Source: Magnolia sinica (lineage: Eukaryota; Streptophyta; Magnoliopsida; Magnoliales; Magnoliaceae). From it: a stretch of DNA of 64,000 nucleotides. The DNA lies in contig NC_080573.1 of assembly GCF_029962835.1 (NCBI RefSeq), forward strand, positions 38,309,001 to 38,373,000, given 5' to 3'. Below the pieces are notes generated by a model. That model was not told the origin of the DNA. It ran no database searches and worked only from the letters and a program-made list of their open reading frames with translations. Both the position numbers and the translations under genes were made by a program. Of this stretch, positions 45,387 to 56,269 are shown in pieces; position 1 is the stretch's first letter, and each line of letters begins with the position of its first letter.

Positions 45387-45392
45387 ATATTT

Positions 45393-45410
45393 TGGTACCG
45401 TTTGTGGGAA
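45393..45410 (+). other. Primer-binding site, Tat type
   Basis: TGGTACCGTTTGTGGGAA, close to the TGGCGCCGTCTGTGGGAA that I recall for Tat-lineage elements, six bases after the LTR end. Confidence 0.7.
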
Positions 45411-45449
45411 ACGATGTGAAAGTCATTCCTGCTTCACCAAGAGAAAGCA

Positions 45450-46980
45450 ATGGCAAAAGGAAGAAAGAAGAAGCTCCCCACCACTGTCGCCACCAGCCCT
45501 GAGCCCGCTGGACAGCATAATGATCAAAATTCGTCTTCTCAGCCTCAAGCTAAGTTGGCTCCAACGAGAGAAATACTATCAGAACTGGGAGGTCGTTACC
45601 TTTCCTTACAGAACCAGGTCGAAATGTTGGCCAATGAGCTCGGTCAAATGAAACAACTGTAAAAAAGGTAACTCCCCCTCCCTAATTAAGAGGCAATGGC
45701 CCCAGTAGCTGTCGAAGATTCTATGCCTGTTGGCTCTCGGAGAGAAGCATCCCAGGCATGTCTGCCCAAGCGCCATCCCACGTTTCCGAGACCTCGGTGC
45801 CAGTGCCTTCGACTTAAGTCATGAACTGGAAAAAAGGAAGCGTGGGAAAGCATATAGGAAGATCTGGCCCTCGAAATCGTCACCGAAAATAGAGATCCTT
45901 GGGAGGTTCAGCTTAGAGCTGCGAGGCCAGATCGGCATCATGCGTCAAGCCTACCAGGAGTAAGCTCTGACTATAATAAATGCGATGATGGAGGAGACAG
46001 AGCCGTCATTCACGAATGAGATTATGAGCTTGACCTTACCGTCGAGGTTCCGGATGCCACCCATCACCCCGTACTCAGGATCCAGGGATCTAACCAAACA
46101 CCTCGAGTCCTATAAAGCTTAGATGGAGCTCCAACCAACATCCAGATCGATCATGTGTCATGCCTTCTCCCTGACCCTGGTGGGAACTATATGAAGCTGG
46201 TATAAGCAACTAAAGTCGAGGTCGATCAGCTTGTTCACCGACCTCAGTAAGGCATTCCTAACATAATTCATTTTTGGGAAAGAGTGACTAAAATCGTCTA
46301 CTCATCTTCTCACTATCAAGCAAAGGGAAGGTGAGACCCTGAAGGATTACATCATGCGATTCAACAGGGAGGCGGTACAAGTCAAAGACTATTCGAATAA
46401 GATCGCGTTGAGTGCCATGATTGCCGACCTTAGGGAAGGAAGGTTCCTCTTCTCGATTGGGAAGAACCCTCCAACCACCCTGGGAGAGCTCATAAATCGA
46501 GCTCAAAAGTATTCTAACGCTAAACACCTCTTCAGTTCCCGGAAGTCCACATGAAATACCAAAAGCTTAACAAAAGATAGGAAGCGAAGATAAGAAGCAC
46601 TGCCCCGGACGACCTCCAACAAGAAGAGATCGAACAAGGACACTGTGCATGGTTAACGATTGAGCAAACGCCTAGAGAGTTGGTTCAACACATACATTCG
46701 GCTCACTGCTTCACTAGAGTAAGTCCTTCTGGAAGTCCGAGACAAACAGTTGCTTAAATGGCCAAGCTATATGAAAACCAGTGTGGATCAGTTGGATAAG
46801 CGAAAATATTGCTGCTTCCACTACAATCAAGGCCACAACACCAGTGATTATGTCGACCTTAAGGAAGAAATCAAAACCCTCATCCATAGTGGACACCTAC
46901 GAGAGTATGTCAAGGAGGGGCGACTAATTCGAAAAGATGAATAGCCAAGCAAAACTACTGAGACTAGCATCCAAATTCCT
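45450..46980 (+). pseudogene. Tat gag
   Basis: Starts MAKGRKKKLPTTVATSPEPA at 45450; residues 40-70 are a likely coiled coil (LGGRYLSLQNQVEMLANELG). Further blocks lie in shifting frames: FTNEIMSLTLPSRFRMPPIT (about 46010-46070), LLTIKQREGETLKDYIMRFN (46310-46365), LREGRFLFSIGKNPPTTLGE (46432-46490). A zinc-knuckle region at 46803-46870 reads KYCCFHYNQGHNTSDYVDLK (histidine and cysteine spacing kept, last cysteine changed to tyrosine). It is the capsid polyprotein of the Tat element; at least five stops or shifts. Confidence 0.8.
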
Positions 46981-47138
46981 ACCATCTACGAGGGGCTTGC
47001 AGGTTACGGAGATTCAAACAGGGCTCGGAAGGCTCATGCTTGGAGCATTGACCCGAGTCATTACGTTCATTTAGCCGATAGGCCGTGCAAAGAGCAGCAA
47101 ATGCACCAGTGCAGCTTAACGTTATCTGAGGAGGATGC

Positions 47139-48622
47139 TGTTGAGTGTTAAATATTTCATATTCTTCTCTATTTATATCTTGGTTTTAAGAACATGATAC
47201 TGCTTAATGGTATATTTTATATATGTTTATGTTGTAAGGTGAATCTGAGAGCTTGGATTGAAAAGAATGCAAAAAACATGGATTTGATTCTCAAGAATTA
47301 CCTCGGTAAAGGAAGGATCTTAAGGGACTAAGAGTGAAGAAATTGCATCTCAAAGATCCAAGGAAACCAAGTACAAAATTTGAAGAAAGGACTTGAAAGA
47401 TCGCAGAATCAGTCACAGAAAATAGATAGGTTTGGTCTGACCGAACTTACACAAAACAGTCCATCGACAAACGATGAAATTCAAAAGCTAATTCGGTTTG
47501 AGCGAAACTCAATTCGGTCCGATCAAAGGGAGGATTCGGTGTGACCGAAAGTACACAAAAAGCTCCTACGCTGAAAGGAGTTAATTCGATTTGACTGAAG
47601 ATTAATTGGTCTGACCGACAACTTAAGGTCGGTCTGACCGAACTCAGCTCAGTCTGACTGAAATCGAGAAACTGCTGAAATAGAATCCTTTTTAAATTCG
47701 AACTTAACTTCAGATTCCACTTTAGTCCGACCAAAGGTGACTTTGGTCTGACCAATGCGTAGTGCGGCTGCATAAATTGAGGCGATTTCGCGATCAGTTT
47801 GCGAAAATTCCAAGTCGATGCCTAAGGTGGAGCTTCACAAGAATAAATAAGAGTCCCTAAGACATTCATAAGTATCTTCTAGGGTTTATTAAGTGGAGCA
47901 AAGAGAGCCGCCACTAAGAGTTTTTCTTCTTTTTCCTTAGTTTTTTTAATGTTTTATTTAAGAGTTCTTAGTTCAATCATGTCTATGGTTGGTTAAATCT
48001 CTTAGCTAGGGCTAAGAGGTGAAGCTTGTAGCGTGGTTGGGATGTTTACTTTACTTTGATTCATGTCTATGTTGAATTTCATTGATTTTTAGTTGATTTT
48101 AAGGAATATTTTCAGTTTTCAATGGTTTATTGTGACTCAAATTATAATAGAGCTTATGATAGCTTTGAGTATCTTCTTTTCTTCTTTGAGATTATTGGAT
48201 TGGTAAATCCTGTTGTTTGTCATAGTCTCCTAGGCATAGTTGGGTGATGGAATCCCTCCAAACTCCACAATCCTCTTCCATTGAGGCTATATCAATGAGA
48301 AGTTCAGACATTCAATCATCTCTCATTCCAATTAGATAACATAGGACTCTGATTCCAATTGGACCTCTTAAATCAAGTAAGGTAGCATCCCAATTGCTAC
48401 AAGTGGATCCTCAGCACTCTAGTTCTCACCTTTAAATTCATAAGTTTCAATTACATCCTTCACAATTACTCTTTAAAAATTATTCAAATATAGTTTTAGA
48501 TCTTCTTCTTCTTCTAAATTCCAGTTACTTTCAGAAACGTACGAGTTTAGTCCATGTGAATTCGACCTCGGTCTTATTGATATTATTACTACATCGCAAC
48601 CCTACACTTGGGGTTATGAACA
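47139..48622 (+). repeat. Athila 5' LTR (1.48 kb)
   Basis: Starts TGTTGAGTG right where the Tat gag stops (GAGGATGC before it) and ends TTGGGGTTATGAACA. It has about nine copies of a GGTCTGACCGAA-type dyad between 47425 and 47760, and a possible TATA (AATAAATA) at about 47842. The last section (48490-48622) matches the reverse complement of 24888-25010. Frames in the dyad array are not genes. Confidence 0.75.
47425..47760 (+). promoter_or_regulatory. U3 array of GGTCTGACCGAA dyads
   Basis: Near-palindromic TCGGTCTGACCGAA and variants occur near 47430, 47470, 47510, 47540, 47587, 47610, 47630, 47650, 47722 and 47745, roughly every 20-40 bp. The array lies about 80 bp upstream of the likely TATA box. 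It is the same layout as in the Copia LTR at 28974 but with a different motif. Confidence 0.55.
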
Positions 48623-48628
48623 AGTTTT

Positions 48629-48646
48629 TGGCAGCATTACCGGGGA
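48629..48646 (+). other. Primer-binding site (tRNA-Asp type)
   Basis: TGGCAGCATTACCGGGGA, three mismatches from TGGCGCCGTTGCCGGGGA. The leader follows (48647-49027) with a few GTTTTTAGAAACTA words and a CT run at 48818-48832. Confidence 0.8.
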
Positions 48647-49027
48647 CTAGGTTGCACTTTTCTGAATTTAATTAGCTTTAGAATTAGGGTAAGATTAGGA
48701 TTAATTTTTTATTTGATTTGTAGGTTAGGGATTTTTCTGTTTTGTTTTTAGAAACTAATTTTGTTCTATGTTTTGTAGGATCCTAACCTAACATCTCCTT
48801 TCTGGTAACATCGTTCTAACTCTCTCTCTCTCTCCTACTTATTTGCTATAGTTTTCAATTCTTAGATTTTAAGTTAAATTCTGTACTTGAAAGCTAAGAG
48901 TGTTTCATGCCCTAGTGGGTTCATGACAACACTCTATGTATTTTGTGTGAAAGCGGATTAGTCGAAGGGTTGCCTATCTGTCATATGACTAGACATCATT
49001 TGAGATCCTCAGAGTCAATAGAAGTAA

Positions 49028-49084
49028 TGGCTACTAATCAACTTGCAAATCAACCTCTACTTGAGGAAGCCCAAGACGATAACA
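49028..49084 (+). pseudogene. Athila gag start, cut by the Tekay LTR
   Basis: MATNQLANQPLLEEAQDDNN begins at the ATG 49028, parallel to the gag start at 24271 (MAANQ). Tekay LTR text begins at about 49085 inside the gag, and the frame continues by chance into the LTR to 49179. Confidence 0.7.
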
Positions 49085-52000
49085 ATGTTTGTGTGCAACC
49101 CCAAGTCACATCCTATAGATCTATGTTAGCTCAACTCGAAACCCTTACCTTAGCGACCGTGCCGTCGTTGTGGTTCTGACACCGTGTCTTACGCACCGAT
49201 GCGATACCCAAGCCAGAAGATGTGGACCCGCATTTAATTCGAGGAAACACCATGCATTGCAAATTCTGAGAGAATCTCTACAACTCATCCTATCAATTAA
49301 TTAAGTCTAGTCAAGTACTCAACCCATCACACTCATACCTCACATGTCACCTCTCTTACATAACCCATACCACTCTTACCCAAGCTACCTCCAAAGTCAA
49401 TATTTCTTTTACACAACCCATACCTCTCTTACACAACCATCCCTCTCATCCCATCCTTCTTACACACATCACTCCTCTCTCATTTCACTCCATCCCATCT
49501 CATTCTCTACCATTTTCCAAGCAACTAAGGAGAGAAAATCCTAAGGAGAGAAAGAACCCAAGATCAAGGCCCACTTCGTACCCCCAAATCTCTCATCCGA
49601 TCCCTTCAATCCTCATCATCTTCCATCAAAGAGAGAGCCAAGGAGTTTGGCATTCCATAGAACCAAGAAGATCTAACGGTGGAAGTTTTATAGGCTTAGA
49701 TTTATGTTTTGATGATGGGCTAAGTGGGGCCTACCGATTGATGGTATGGACCTCACTTTGGACCTTAGGTGTGGTTGATGGTCCACCATGATTCATATGA
49801 TCATCCCATGATGGGGCCATTCTCCATGGACCCCATCATGATATTTATTTTCCTAGTGTGAAAGGGTCATCTAGACCTTGCATTTTGGTGGAGAAGGGAT
49901 CTCCACCATTGATTTTGATTGGTGGGCCCACATATAACGGCATCCACTTGATGTATGTTTATAATGCATGGAAGGGAGGGCTCATAGTGGTGGAGCTCTC
50001 TCTTTCTCTATCTCTCTCTCTCTCTCTCTCTATTTCCCTGTTTGAATGTCGACCTTAAAGAATGGATTAGATCTACACCACGGACGGTGGAAATCCCACC
50101 GTGATGTATGTACTTTGTATCCACACCGTCCGTGAGATCATGGACAGTGGGTCTTGCTGCATGTGTGGCAATCCACACCGTCCAGTCCACTGGACATGGA
50201 CCCCACGCATGATGTATGTATTCCATTCCATGTCGTCTATTTATTTTTTCATCTGTACCATCCATCCGTGGACCTCACTTGATGATGCCGTGTCCAGGCT
50301 GTCTAGCTCGCTGGATGCTGGACGTGAAAAAAAATAAAATAATAATAATAAAATGAATAGATATATATAACTTTATATAACATAATATAATATAATATAA
50401 TATATATATATACATATAGATGTATATCTGGTGGGCCCCACGTGGGACCCACCTACCGTGGAAATGGATTGGCTGGTCTACCACATACCAACTTTATAAC
50501 TAATGTATGACGTTAATAAATTCTATGGGGCCCACACATGATATATGTATTTTATCCATGCTACATGCCCAGTAGTGTGGGCCCCACACACGTGGGATCC
50601 ACTGTGATATATTTATTACATCTACACCGTCCATCGGTGTGGACCCCACCTAACGTATGTGCTTTATCCTTGCCATCCAACATATGGACGGTGGGATTCC
50701 ACCATGATGTATGGGTTTTAATCTGCTCCATCTGTCGACGTGGGACCCACCTTGAGTGTATATATTGTATATCCAGACCGTCTGTCTGCTGCTAGCAGCA
50801 GATAGCTGTTGTCTGATGTTAGCAGGTTTGTGGACCCGATAATGAGATATGTGTTAAATCTAAACCATCTATCAGGCGGACCACACTGCAAAAATTAGCG
50901 GAGGATTAAACGCCTATCATTAAAACTTGTTTGGCATTCCAGAAGTTTTGGATCAATATGAAATTTGTTTTCCTCTTAATTTCGGTCTTCGAGACCTTAT
51001 GAACAGATTGGATGGAAAATCAATGTTATGGTGGGCCCTGTGATTACTAGCAATGAAAATCATTACCTCCACTGCTAGTTGTAGTATGATCCAAATGATC
51101 TTTCAATATGATTCATTTTTTGGGAATGTATGAGGCCCATGTGATGCAGCTCACTTGATGTATATGAGGCCCACGTGATGCAGCCCACTGGATGTATTGG
51201 AGGCCCACGAGTGAGGCCCAATGCGACATATATGAGGCCCATGAGTGAGGCCTAATGCGACGTATGTGAGGCCCATGAGTGAGGCCCAATGTGATGTATG
51301 AGGCCCTTTGAGCGAGGCCCATAGAGATGTATGTGAGACCCTTGTACGAGGCCTAATATGATGTACATGAGGCCCATTGTGTGCGATGAGGTCCACCCAT
51401 GATGTATGTGTTATATATACATGCTATCCATCCTTTTCCTAGATAATTAGAGGGCCGAGGCCTCGTCATGATTCCAATTTTGATTTCTAAACGGACCGCA
51501 CCTTAGGACAATGGTGGTTAAATGTCCACCATTGTAAGCTTTCCTAAGGCCCATTGTTAAGCCCATTTCCACCCTTACCCGTTGGGCTAACCCAAACCGT
51601 TGGGCCCCCATTGATGATGATACCTTCCACTATCCTTGCAGGGGAACCCCACCTTAAGATATATGATATGCTAGTACATTGATGTAAGTTATAATATTCT
51701 AACATGGATCATTCCATATAGACTACTATATGATTAGTGGGGCATATCGTTCAACCCCATCATCGCCTGCTATATCTTATAATCATGCTAGTGTACTTAG
51801 TCTAGTAGGACACACTGAGAACATGTTTAGTATTGTATCATGATACATGCCCATACGCATCATTTGTTTGCCTGTTATGAGGAGTGTTTGATCATAGCAT
51901 ACGCCGTTGGGCTAAGACATTTACAGGACTCCTTATGAGACGGAGTGCCCCACATGATCGCGCGGTATGCGCAGGACTAATGCATGACTAGATGGTATGA

Positions 52001-53031
52001 CTCATGCATCTCACATTTGTTTGACATTATCACTGTACACCCTAGTGACATCAGGGCGGTGGCCTCCACAGGCACATCATGGATGGTCGGATTTAATACC
52101 GGAAATATTGGCTCTAACACTGTGGGCACATAGGCTGTTCTTGGGTGAGAGTCCCAGAACTTTTTTGGTACCAGGAGATGCTCCAACGTCTAGACCAAGT
52201 GGATACATGAGTAGATGAGCACCAAATACCAGTAGGCTATGTCTCTCACTGTGTCGTGGTCGGTTGTGAGGGGGTGTGGCCTTATCCACCCTAGTGAGGG
52301 GGTTGTAAGCTAAGCTGACTTTGACCAGCTCGTAAATGGGTCCACTATTGACAAGCTGGGTAGGTATTGGCAGACTACTCGTCAGGCGGATAATGTGGTC
52401 TCTTCCACTCACCGGCTATGCGGCTAGGTGGGTGATGATCGGTGTAGAGAGGAACTATACTGATATATGTACTTGATGAGGACTGGCATGCTTGCATTGC
52501 ATCTCGCATATGACATTCGGCTACGTACGCCTCGCATCGCATGGCCTTAATATGGCCAATAGCATTCATGTCTTGCATCGCATAGCCTTGGCACGGCTGA
52601 TGATACTCATGGACTTACCAGCATTTTTCCACATTACTCTGATACTACATACTTGGCACTTGCCTTATGCATACACACTACCCTCTAAGCTTTTGTAAGC
52701 TTATGCATGACCGTTATGTGTAGGTAACGTTGGATCACAGCAGCGCTAAGGTAGGAGCGCGTATCAAATCATTTTGGAGCCTTTTGATCATCTTGTATTT
52801 CCCTTTTCGCTTTGTGCTCAAAGTTTTTGGTATAATGGATATGTGGTGATGTTGTTTTGTGACTTGGTTATGCTCCATTACAAAAAATAATCATATTAAA
52901 AATACTCCTTGTAGGATCCCAGGATTGTAATCTCGCATATGGGTGCCGGGAGCCGAGAATGGGGCACTACGGGCGCCGGATTCGGCGATCGAGAATTTTG
53001 TCAGCCTGGTCTTCGAGTTTAGGGCGTGACA
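49085..53031 (+). repeat. Tekay 5' LTR, start missing
   Basis: It aligns with 57788-61584 over its length with roughly 90% identity by eye, apart from 51860-52570, which is replaced in the 3' copy. It ends TTTAGGGCGTGACA. It contains a CT tract (50005-50032), TA-rich runs (50340-50415), GGGCC repeats on the minus strand (51120-51400), and a foldback-MITE-like core (50850-51060). The frames in it are repeat translations. Confidence 0.85.
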
Positions 53032-53036
53032 GAAGT

Positions 53037-53048
53037 TGGTATCAGAGC
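53037..53048 (+). other. Primer-binding site (initiator tRNA-Met)
   Basis: TGGTATCAGAGC, a perfect match to the expected sequence, six bases after the LTR end. Confidence 0.95.
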
Positions 53049-53211
53049 ATAACTTGGGAATACCTGAGAATCACATCACATATCTGATATGAACTTAGAA
53101 TGAATAAGTCCCGAGTCCGAATAACTTAGTGATTTTCTGATATAGACCCTTAACATCTTTGCCTTCGAGAGTCCTTAAGGCTGATAGGCCCCTTGTTCCT
53201 TCTTGTATGAT

Positions 53212-53900
53212 ATGCCGCCTTGGAGAGTGACATGAGCAACTCCCGCTCCCCCGTCTGAGTCTGGCACAGCCCCAACAGTGCTCGTGAGTGCAGATCAGTA
53301 CAGCAGATGCTACAAGCGATGAACAGTATCCTTCAGGGGCAGGGCAAGCATCTCGCTGTTACGCTAGCCCAAGCGGAGTAGGAGCATGCGAGCACCCTTC
53401 TTCGAGACTTCTGACAGCATGATCCCTCACGCTATCAGGGCGAGCAAGACCAGATTGTTGCAAAGTGATGGCACTCCAAGGATGAGGCTGAGTACTGGTG
53501 GGCATCAGTTGCCCGAGTAGTAGCGGCCGATTTCGAGTGGACCTGGGAGGACTTCGTAGACTGGTTCGACTGGAAGTTCTTTCCCAAGTATGTTCGACAG
53601 CAACGCGCATTAGAGTTTGAGACTTTAGTCTAGGGGGACATGTCTGTGTTGCAATATGAGGCACATTTTGTTGTGTTATCGAGGTTCACAATATATCTTG
53701 TTGATACTAAGGGACGGAAGGCCCGCCGTTTCGAGAACGGCTTACGCTCTGGGCTTAGGAGCCGTGTTGTCGGACATATGCTCCCAACATTTGAGTAGGT
53801 AGTGTAGAAGACACATGTTTATGGGGCAAATTGGGCTGATTCACAGAGGGTTCGTGACCATAGAGGAGGAAAGCACCCTCCGATAGCTCCTAAAAGCAGC
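53212..53900 (+). pseudogene. Tekay gag
   Basis: Starts MPPWRVT at 53212 and is soon broken. The capsid core can be read in pieces: KDEAEYWWASVARVVAADFE and WTWEDFVDWFDWKFFPKYVR (about 53480-53600), QQRALEFETLV (53600), SVLQYEAHFVVLSRF (53645), then KARRFENGLRSGLRSRVVG (53717-53775). The section 53900-54240, usually a zinc-knuckle region, is rich in GCAGCAGC and shows no knuckle. The alanine-rich frames there on both strands are not trusted. Confidence 0.75.
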
Positions 53901-54289
53901 ATCGTCATCCACAGCAGCGACACACGACCCATCCAGCATTTCAAGCACCAGTGACACCCCCAGTACCACCTCTGGGACCGTTCTCAGGTGCTTGCTTTGG
54001 ATGCAGTAGGAAAAGACATCGTAGGCACGAGTGTCCCTATCCGCAGCAGCAGTAGGCAAGGGCACTGTAGTAGCCTCCACAATAGCAGCAGTGACCGCTG
54101 CACCATCCTCTGGAACCTCCATCGTAGCAGCGGCAGTTGCCGTAGCCGCAATAGTAGAAACCGCGACCTCAAAGGGGATAAACACCTCCCCAGCTGGCCC
54201 ATGGCAGATTTTATGCCACCCAGTAAGACCCTCAGTCATTAAGAGGGGTCGTCGAGGGTACTCTCCCTGTTTCTACATGCATTACATAT

Positions 54290-54396
54290 ATGTTGTTTGA
54301 CTCTGGTGCATTGGATTCCTTTGTGACTGAGGATTTCTGTCGATTGACTGGTTTGCCATTAGAGTCTGCTCGTAATGGTTATCAGTATCGACTCCC
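54290..54396 (+). pseudogene. Tekay aspartic protease, 5' part
   Basis: MLFDSGALDSFVTEDFCRLT-type text at 54290-54350 carries the active-site DSGA (54299-54310). The frame shifts near 54397 and the remainder, with [20 protein letters not shown], lies at 54475-54545 in the frame of the RT. Confidence 0.8.
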
Positions 54397-55720
54397 TTGG
54401 GGAAGACTACGGTGTTGGGCCGATTTTGCTCATCTTGCCCCATTCTGGTTGGTTATATCTTTTTACTTGCTGATCTATTTGTGTTGTCAATGTCTGAGTT
54501 TGATGTCATCTTGGGCATGGATTGCCTCACCGAGTATCACACCACATTGGACTACTCCACGAGGACAGTCACATTCTGTATAACCAGCGTGCTGCAGTTC
54601 CAGTTTGTTGCTGAGCCCAGAGGAGAGCAGCTTTCCTGCTTATTGTCGTGTGCCGTTGAGGAGCTCGTTGCTTTGAGTATCGACCAACTTATGGTCGTTT
54701 GTGGTTTTCCCTATGTGTTTGAGTTAATTCCGGGGTTACCACCTCATTGGCACACGGAGTTTCAGATTGATCTCATGCCCGGTCTCGCATCTATTTCAAA
54801 GGCCCCATATCATATGACACCGTTAGAGTTGCGGGAACTGCAGAAGCAGTTGGACGAGTTGCGCGAGCTGGGCTTTATCCATCCAAACAGTTCGCCGTGG
54901 GGAGCGCTGGTACTCTTGGTGAAGAAGAAGGATGGCTTGTTGAGGCTTTGCATGGATTACCGCGAGTTCAACAATGTCACGATCAAGAACAAGTACTCGC
55001 TCTCAAGGATCGATGATTTGTTTGATCAGCTGCAGGAGGCGCAGTTCTTTTCGAAGATAGACTTGCGGTACGGTTATCATCAGGTTCGGGTCTGAAGGAG
55101 GATATCCCAAAGACAGCATTCAGGACGCGCTATGGTCATTTTGAGTTCCAAGTCATGTCCTTCGGATCGACCAATTCGCCTGTGGTATTTATGTAATTGA
55201 TGAACGAGGTCTTCCATCCGTATCTCGATCAGTTTGTTGTGGTATTTATCGATGGCATTTTGATATATTCGAGGACCCGTGAGGAGCATGAGCGGCATCT
55301 GTAAATTACCTTACAGACCCTCCATGCACACCAGCTTTATGTGAAGCTGGAGAAGTGCGAGTTCTGACAGGAGGATGTGAAGTTCCTTGATCACATGGTG
55401 ATGAGGCAAGGCGTCGCAGTGGACCCCTCGAAAATTGATGATGTGCGTCAGTGGGGCCAGCCCACGAACGCACCTGAGATTCGTAGTTTCCGTAGTTTGG
55501 CGGGCTACTACCAACGTTTCATTGAGGGATTCTCTCATATTGCAGCCCCGTTGACCAGGTTGGCCTGGAAGGACGCCAAATTCGTTTGGAGCGACGCATG
55601 TGAGCAGGCATTCGCAAAACTGAAGGACCACCTCATGTCTGCTCCTGTCCTCACTCTTCCCTCTAGGAGTGATGGATTTATTGTATTTACCGATGCCTCA
55701 CGAGTTGGCTTGGTGCTATC
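54397..55720 (+). pseudogene. Tekay protease end, reverse transcriptase and RNase H start
   Basis: An open frame of 232 residues (54397-55095) carries the protease end (VILGMDCL), the RT lead-in ([20 protein letters not shown]), [40 protein letters not shown] and [16 protein letters not shown] with its aspartate. After a stop, blocks with [16 protein letters not shown] follow. The polymerase motif reads FIDGILIYS (D changed to G, codon 55254-55256), so RT is dead. The frame at 55377-55724 has VDPSKIDDVRQW, IRSFRSLAGYYQRFIEGFSH and GFIVFTDASRVGLVL (RNase H start). Confidence 0.9.
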
Positions 55721-55724
55721 CTGA

Positions 55725-56240
55725 TGTAGCACAGGAAGCCGATGGCTTATGCATCTTGCCAGCTCAAGGTCCATGAACTGAACTACCCCACGCATGATTT
55801 GGAGCTGGCAGCAGTTGTCTTCACACTGAAGGTGTGAAGGCACTATCTCTATGTGATTAGGTTCGAGCTCTTCTCCAACAATAAGAGCTTGAAGTTTCTA
55901 TTCTCTCAGTCCGAGCTGAACATGAGGCAGAGGCGTTGGATGGAGCTCCTGAAGGACTATGATTTTGATTTTCAATACCACCCGAGCAAGGCGAATGTGG
56001 TGGTGGATGCCCTTAGCTGTCAGCCACGAGGCCTGGTGGTGCACATGATGATTCAGGAGTGGAAGATGTTTGAGGATGTATCAACATTCGACTTCGAGAT
56101 CATCTTGCAGTCTTCTATTATGCAGTTATCGAGCCTGTCGATTCAACCCTCTCTTATTGTAAGGGTTATCAAGGCTCAGCAGGCAAATGAGTCGGTGCAA
56201 AGTTATCAGGTAGAGGCAGCATCTGAGAGTCAGACAGATT
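55725..56240 (+). pseudogene. Tekay RNase H end and linker
   Basis: Frame-shifted pieces with [12 protein letters not shown]-like text (55740-55775), [13 protein letters not shown] (55793-55835), then the open frame 55853-56242 with [35 protein letters not shown] (the standard RNase H end), and a spacer toward integrase. Confidence 0.8.
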
Positions 56241-56269
56241 AACAGATTGGTTCTGATGTGGACTTCGCT

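Larger units (their letters stand above)
42920..47138 (+). mobile_element. Tat-type Gypsy element, 5' part
   Basis: 5' LTR (42920-43559 and 45259-45386, split by a solo LTR), PBS at 45393, and gag from 45450. It is cut at 47138 by the next LTR. The Tat assignment comes from the gag text and from the PBS beginning TGGTACCGTTTGTGGGAA. Pol is absent from the window. Confidence 0.75.

Noticed and set aside
53037-53048. tRNA gene match at the primer-binding sites
   Set aside because: Only 12-18 bases match tRNA 3' ends, as expected for a PBS; no cloverleaf can be drawn around them.
53841-54300. Alanine-, leucine- or serine-rich frames on both strands in the gag region
   Set aside because: Shadows of a GCAGCAGC-rich stretch in the decayed gag; no knuckle or other motif.
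54031-54300. Host gene fused upstream of the protease
   Set aside because: The frame is low-complexity alanine-rich text in the gag-protease interval of the Tekay element, with nothing to support a separate gene.
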